Source: Cymbomonas tetramitiformis (Eukaryota; Chlorophyta; Pyramimonadophyceae; Pyramimonadales; Pyramimonadaceae). From it: 20,199 nucleotides of DNA. The position numbers were made by a program, and so were the translations under genes. The stretch is taken from contig LGRX02003764.1 of NCBI GenBank assembly GCA_001247695.2, positions 1 through 20,199 of the forward strand, in the 5' to 3' direction. A model generated the notes under the pieces. The model searched no databases. It had not been told where the DNA came from and saw only the letters and a list, made by a program, of their open reading frames with translations. Below, in pieces: positions 17,726 to 20,199 of this stretch (position 1 is the stretch's first letter; the number at the start of each line of letters is the position of its first letter).

Positions 17726-20199
17726 GTGTGCCAGAGCGGCGGCAGCAGCAGCAGCAGCAGCAAAACCAGCACCAGGACCAGCAGGCACCAGCAGCACCCG
17801 CAGATGCCCATCCCGCTCCTGGTCCTGCACCGGATGCACAACCACAGCAGTCGCAGCAATATCAGCGTGTGCGTGCCTCTATTGCCAGGAGAATGGCCGC
17901 ATCCAACACCAAGGCCAAGGAGCAGCAGGCCCAGCAGCAGCAGCAGCAGCAGCGAGAGCGGCAGCAGCAAGACCAGCAGCAATACCACCAACAGAACCAG
18001 CAGGCGCCAGCTGCGAGACCACCACCAGCCGCAGCAGCAGCAGCAGCACCAGCACCCGCAGTTGCCCACCCAGCTCCTGGTCCTGCACGGGTGGCACAAG
18101 CACAGCCGCCACATCAGCAGCCTCGGAAGCCGGCTCCACGTTGCCCACCTGCAGATGCCCGCCCAGCTGCTGCACAGGGTGGCGACTCCTTGCTGGGCGG
18201 CTTGATGGCTAGGGCGGCTGCGCCGAACAAGCAACCAGAATGGCCGGATAGCCATGAGATTCTCCGGGTATGCCCCAAGGATGCCCTGTATGCCCCATGC
18301 CCCGGGAGATGCATGCCCCATGTTTGCACTGTATGCCCCATGCCCCGGGGGATCCATGCCCCATGTTTGCACTGTATGCCCCATGCCCCGGGGCATGCAT
18401 GCCCCAAGGATGCCCTGTATGCCCCATGCCCCGGGGGATGCATGCCCCAAGGATGCCCTGTATGCCCCATGCCCCGGGGGATGCATGCCCCAAGGATGTC
18501 CTGTATGCCCCATGCCCCAGGGGAAGTATGCCCCAAGGATGCCCTGTATGCCCCATGCCCCAGGGGATGCATGCCCCAAGGATGCCCTCTAATGTGGTTT
18601 CTTTCGTCGTTTGTGCTGCATATCCTATGCTGATAAGTTTGTATCTTATTGTAAACATCAGGGTCTCATCGCTGGAGCCAAACAGCCCTCGTTTGTGCTA
18701 AGGCTCCCCACTGACGAGCTCTTTGCCACCGAGGAGCTGCGCTCACATTACCGGCACAGTAACACCCTCCCCTGGAAAAGGTGAGCTCGCTGTACTCACT
18801 GTACTCACTCGTTGTACTCACTGCATCGTGGTGATGATCACTGAATTCCCTTATGTGCTGACTGAACATTTGCAGGTTCAGAATGTTAAGTCATCCCGAC
18901 CAGCTGCAGAAGAAGGGCTACAAAGGCGTATACAGCGAAGAAGACCTTGCTCTCGCGCACGCCATGGTCACCCGGGTAGAAAACACGGTGGCAAGGCTGT
19001 CTGAGACGCCCGAACAGGCGCGTCTGAACAAGAAGGTATTTCTCTCCTACTAGCCTCTCGTCATGTCCACAAACACTGACACTAACTCATCATATGCGTG
19101 CACCCACAGCAAAAGGTGTTGGAGCAGCTGTGCGACGACTACGATGCTATTGTCGAACGAGCGGCTGAATTTGAAGCCCAGCCAACTCCACCGTATGCCC
19201 CAATGCCCCATGTTCCCATGCCCCGTGCACTGCATGCCCCAAGGATGCCTGCCCAATGTTTGCACTGTATGCCCCATGCCCCGGGGGATGCATGCCCCAA
19301 GGCTGCCCTGTATGCCCCAGTCCCCGGGGGATGCATGCCCCATGGTTGCCAAATATGCCCAATGCCCCGGGGGATGCATGCCCCAAGGTATCCGTGAATA
19401 CTGAGTATTTCCATAAACACTTTTACAGGAGCCTGAGGAAAGCTGCGAGATTTATCGGACTCCCGGATGTTGCCAGTCCAGTCCCTGACGCCCTTGACAT
19501 GCACCTCAAGGAGTTGATCAACCAGCGGGTGAGGGGACTGCCGCTCACCGGCTGGTGCATTAAAGCTAATCATGTCCTCGTGGAGCTGGAGCAGTTTGTG
19601 GGGGCCGCGATGCACGAAGACCTTAAGCAGTCTAGAAACACCGACTCCCCCGAGCATCACCGGTTGGTTCGGGTTATCATTGTAGCTTTACATAGACTCG
19701 GACTAGCCGAAGTGTACAGTCCATCCACGGGGGCAGGGGACGCAGCTAACCCTGTGGTATTGTAGGTGTACATTGACATATTTGGTATGTATATATTTGT
19801 TTTATAACGTGTACATTATTTGTATTTTTGGTGTACTTACAGGGTTCTCCAAGTGGTATCCTTTACCTTGTGGGCGACATAAGTTTCCCGTACCCGGCTA
19901 CCCTGCCATTCGATGCAGAGTTCAAAGATTTCCTGGAATCTGGTCGGACGGCGGACGAGGTGAAGCTTGCGCCTCATGTGGTGAACGAGGTAGATCCGTA
20001 CGTGTACATCCTCTGGCTCCTTGGCAAGATGCGCAACGAGCGGCTTCACGTGGTCGACTTTCGTCATTTGTTTACGCTGGGTCGCGCCAAGATGTTACGA
20101 CTAGCTCCCCTCCTTGGACTTCAGTACTCTATGGTGGTCGTTGGTGATATCACCAGTATGGCTCTCGATGAGAGGGATGTCGCCGACCTGGACGGCTTC
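14884..20199 (+). CDS. Ten-exon gene of unknown family, Gln-rich, open at right edge
   Basis: Proposed exons: 14884-15170, 15248-15459, 15573-15620, 15781-15843, 16895-18267, 18662-18780, 18876-19035, 19110-19192, 19429-19756, 19843-20199+. All introns are GT-AG, the phases agree at every junction, and the sum is 1010 codons with no stop. Seen: an N-terminal Cys-rich domain (CVDC .. CRRQH .. CGDC, residues ~45-80) that could bind zinc; a basic PKKRKRDDR patch in exon 3, like a nuclear-localisation signal; exon 5 with Gln/Ala/Pro-rich sequence and Gln runs of 13 and 22, around a globular-looking part (VRLFAPGDIRDSW); then exons 6-10 with natural composition (LPTDELFATEELRSHYRH, KANHVLVELEQFVGAAMHE, YVYILWLLGKMRNERLHVVD). 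Function is unknown; a nuclear protein is inferred. Exon 3's acceptor is the weakest junction, since 15552 is an alternative acceptor but breaks phase. Confidence 0.65.
15865..16660 (+). repeat. 43-bp minisatellite array 1, within intron 4
   Basis: About 18 units of the type ATGCATGCCCCAAGG-TTGCCCTGTATGCCCCAAGCCCCAGGGG. For example ATGCATG at 15912 recurs at 15955. The array fills most of a 1051-bp intron (15844-16894) that joins exons 4 and 5 in phase 1. Because 43 is 1 modulo 3, all frames cycle through one another, and long but meaningless Met/Pro/Cys frames appear on both strands. Confidence 0.9.
16661..16872 (+). repeat. ~30-bp G-run repeat at the 3' end of intron 4
   Basis: CATCTGGGGGGG followed by gCACaGTGGACACaCACG starts at 16670, 16700, 16730, 16759, 16787 and 16817 (spacing 28-30 bp), with a further diverged copy at 16843. 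It is unrelated to the 43-bp unit and directly follows it. It ends just before the exon 5 acceptor. Confidence 0.85.
16943..17026 (+). repeat. 84-bp direct repeat, first copy (in exon 5)
   Basis: 82 of 84 bases match 18110-18193. Both copies are read in the same frame (offset 1167 bp, a multiple of three) and encode the same Pro/Arg/Ala-rich segment (QPRKPAPRCPPADARPAAAQ). Confidence 0.9.
17446..17721 (+). repeat. CAG trinucleotide runs (polyglutamine)
   Basis: 17446-17484 is 13 uninterrupted CAG codons. 17656-17721 is 22 Gln codons, nearly all CAG with two CAA. Both runs are followed by AAGCGTGTGCCAG (KRVP), so the second is probably a duplication of the first. CAG-rich sequence continues to about 18060. 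The antisense frames (polyleucine, polyalanine) are shadows. Confidence 0.95.
18110..18193 (+). repeat. 84-bp direct repeat, second copy (in exon 5)
   Basis: This is the partner of 16943-17026, with two substitutions, in the same reading frame and near the end of the Gln-rich exon. Confidence 0.9.
18268..18594 (+). repeat. 43-bp minisatellite array 2, starting at the donor of intron 5
   Basis: About 7.6 units of GTATGCCCCATGCCCCGGGGGATGCATGCCCCAAGGATGCCCT type. CCCCGGGGG at 18429 recurs at 18472. The intron (18268-18661) begins exactly with GTATGCCCC, the repeat's own motif, and joins exons 5 and 6 in phase 0. The last ~67 bp of the intron are unique, T-rich, with a GCTGATAAG branch-like site. 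If not spliced, the frame would end in a short tail at 18633. Confidence 0.9.
19193..19390 (+). repeat. 43-bp minisatellite array 3, starting at the donor of intron 8
   Basis: About 4.5 units, more diverged than array 2. The intron (19193-19428) begins GTATGCCCC, and the exon 8-exon 9 junction is phase 2 on both sides. Only ~38 bp of unique sequence lie between the array and the acceptor TTTTACAG. An alternative donor at 19388 (AAGGTATCC) is also phase-compatible and would leave the repeat in the mRNA. Confidence 0.9.

Noticed and set aside
17321..18579. Long antisense frames rich in Leu or Ala
   Set aside because: They are shadows of CAG repeats and of the 43-bp arrays on the other strand, with no normal protein composition.
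19110..19387. Array 3 as coding exon, using the donor at 19388
   Set aside because: It is phase-compatible, so not excluded, but the donor at 19193 parallels the arrangement in intron 5 and avoids a repeat-encoded peptide.

Overview
The window is nuclear DNA of a eukaryote. Its genes carry GT-AG introns, it is dense in minisatellites, satellites and nested transposable elements, and it holds Ty3/gypsy-type pol remnants. Repeat content and the plant-style LTR element suggest the green plant lineage, and a charophyte alga such as Chara would fit, but nothing here fixes the species.

Layout. 2-295: a tandem array of 42-bp hairpins. 365-3750 (+): a long DUF7869-like, transposase-like gene with one 56-bp intron and one in-frame TGA. 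3888-4388 (-): a Trp/Cys-rich unknown ORF. 5213-5410 and 12802-13200: two halves of a ~117-bp satellite, split by a 7.4-kb LTR retrotransposon (5411-12801) that lies on the minus strand. Its LTRs are ~250 bp. Just inside its 5' LTR (the right one) is a gag-like ORF with one internal stop. Further in is a decayed Ty3/gypsy pol remnant (RNase H, integrase). The interior also holds a foldback element (7222-7457), a ~100-bp repeat family and two copies of a second, smaller LTR (5891-6177 and 10484-10754). Each small LTR carries a tRNA-like unit with Pol III A and B boxes and a T-run. 13719-14120 (-): a second unknown CxxC ORF.

14884 to the right edge (+): a ten-exon gene of unknown family whose reading frame stays phase-consistent across all nine introns (1010 codons inside the window, still open at the edge). 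It has a Cys-rich N-terminus, a basic nuclear-localisation-like patch, a large Gln/Ala/Pro-rich exon with long CAG runs, and a conserved-looking C-terminal half. Three of its introns hold arrays of one 43-bp minisatellite. In two of them the 5' splice site is the GTATGCCCC of the repeat itself.

Most promising leads: (1) an LTR family with an embedded tRNA-like Pol III unit, comparable in principle to the 5S-carrying Cassandra elements; (2) one minisatellite family occupying several introns of one gene and supplying the donor sites, with a G-quadruplex motif per unit on the template strand; (3) the doubly palindromic hairpin array at the left edge. All gene models come from reading the sequence by eye, and no database search was possible.
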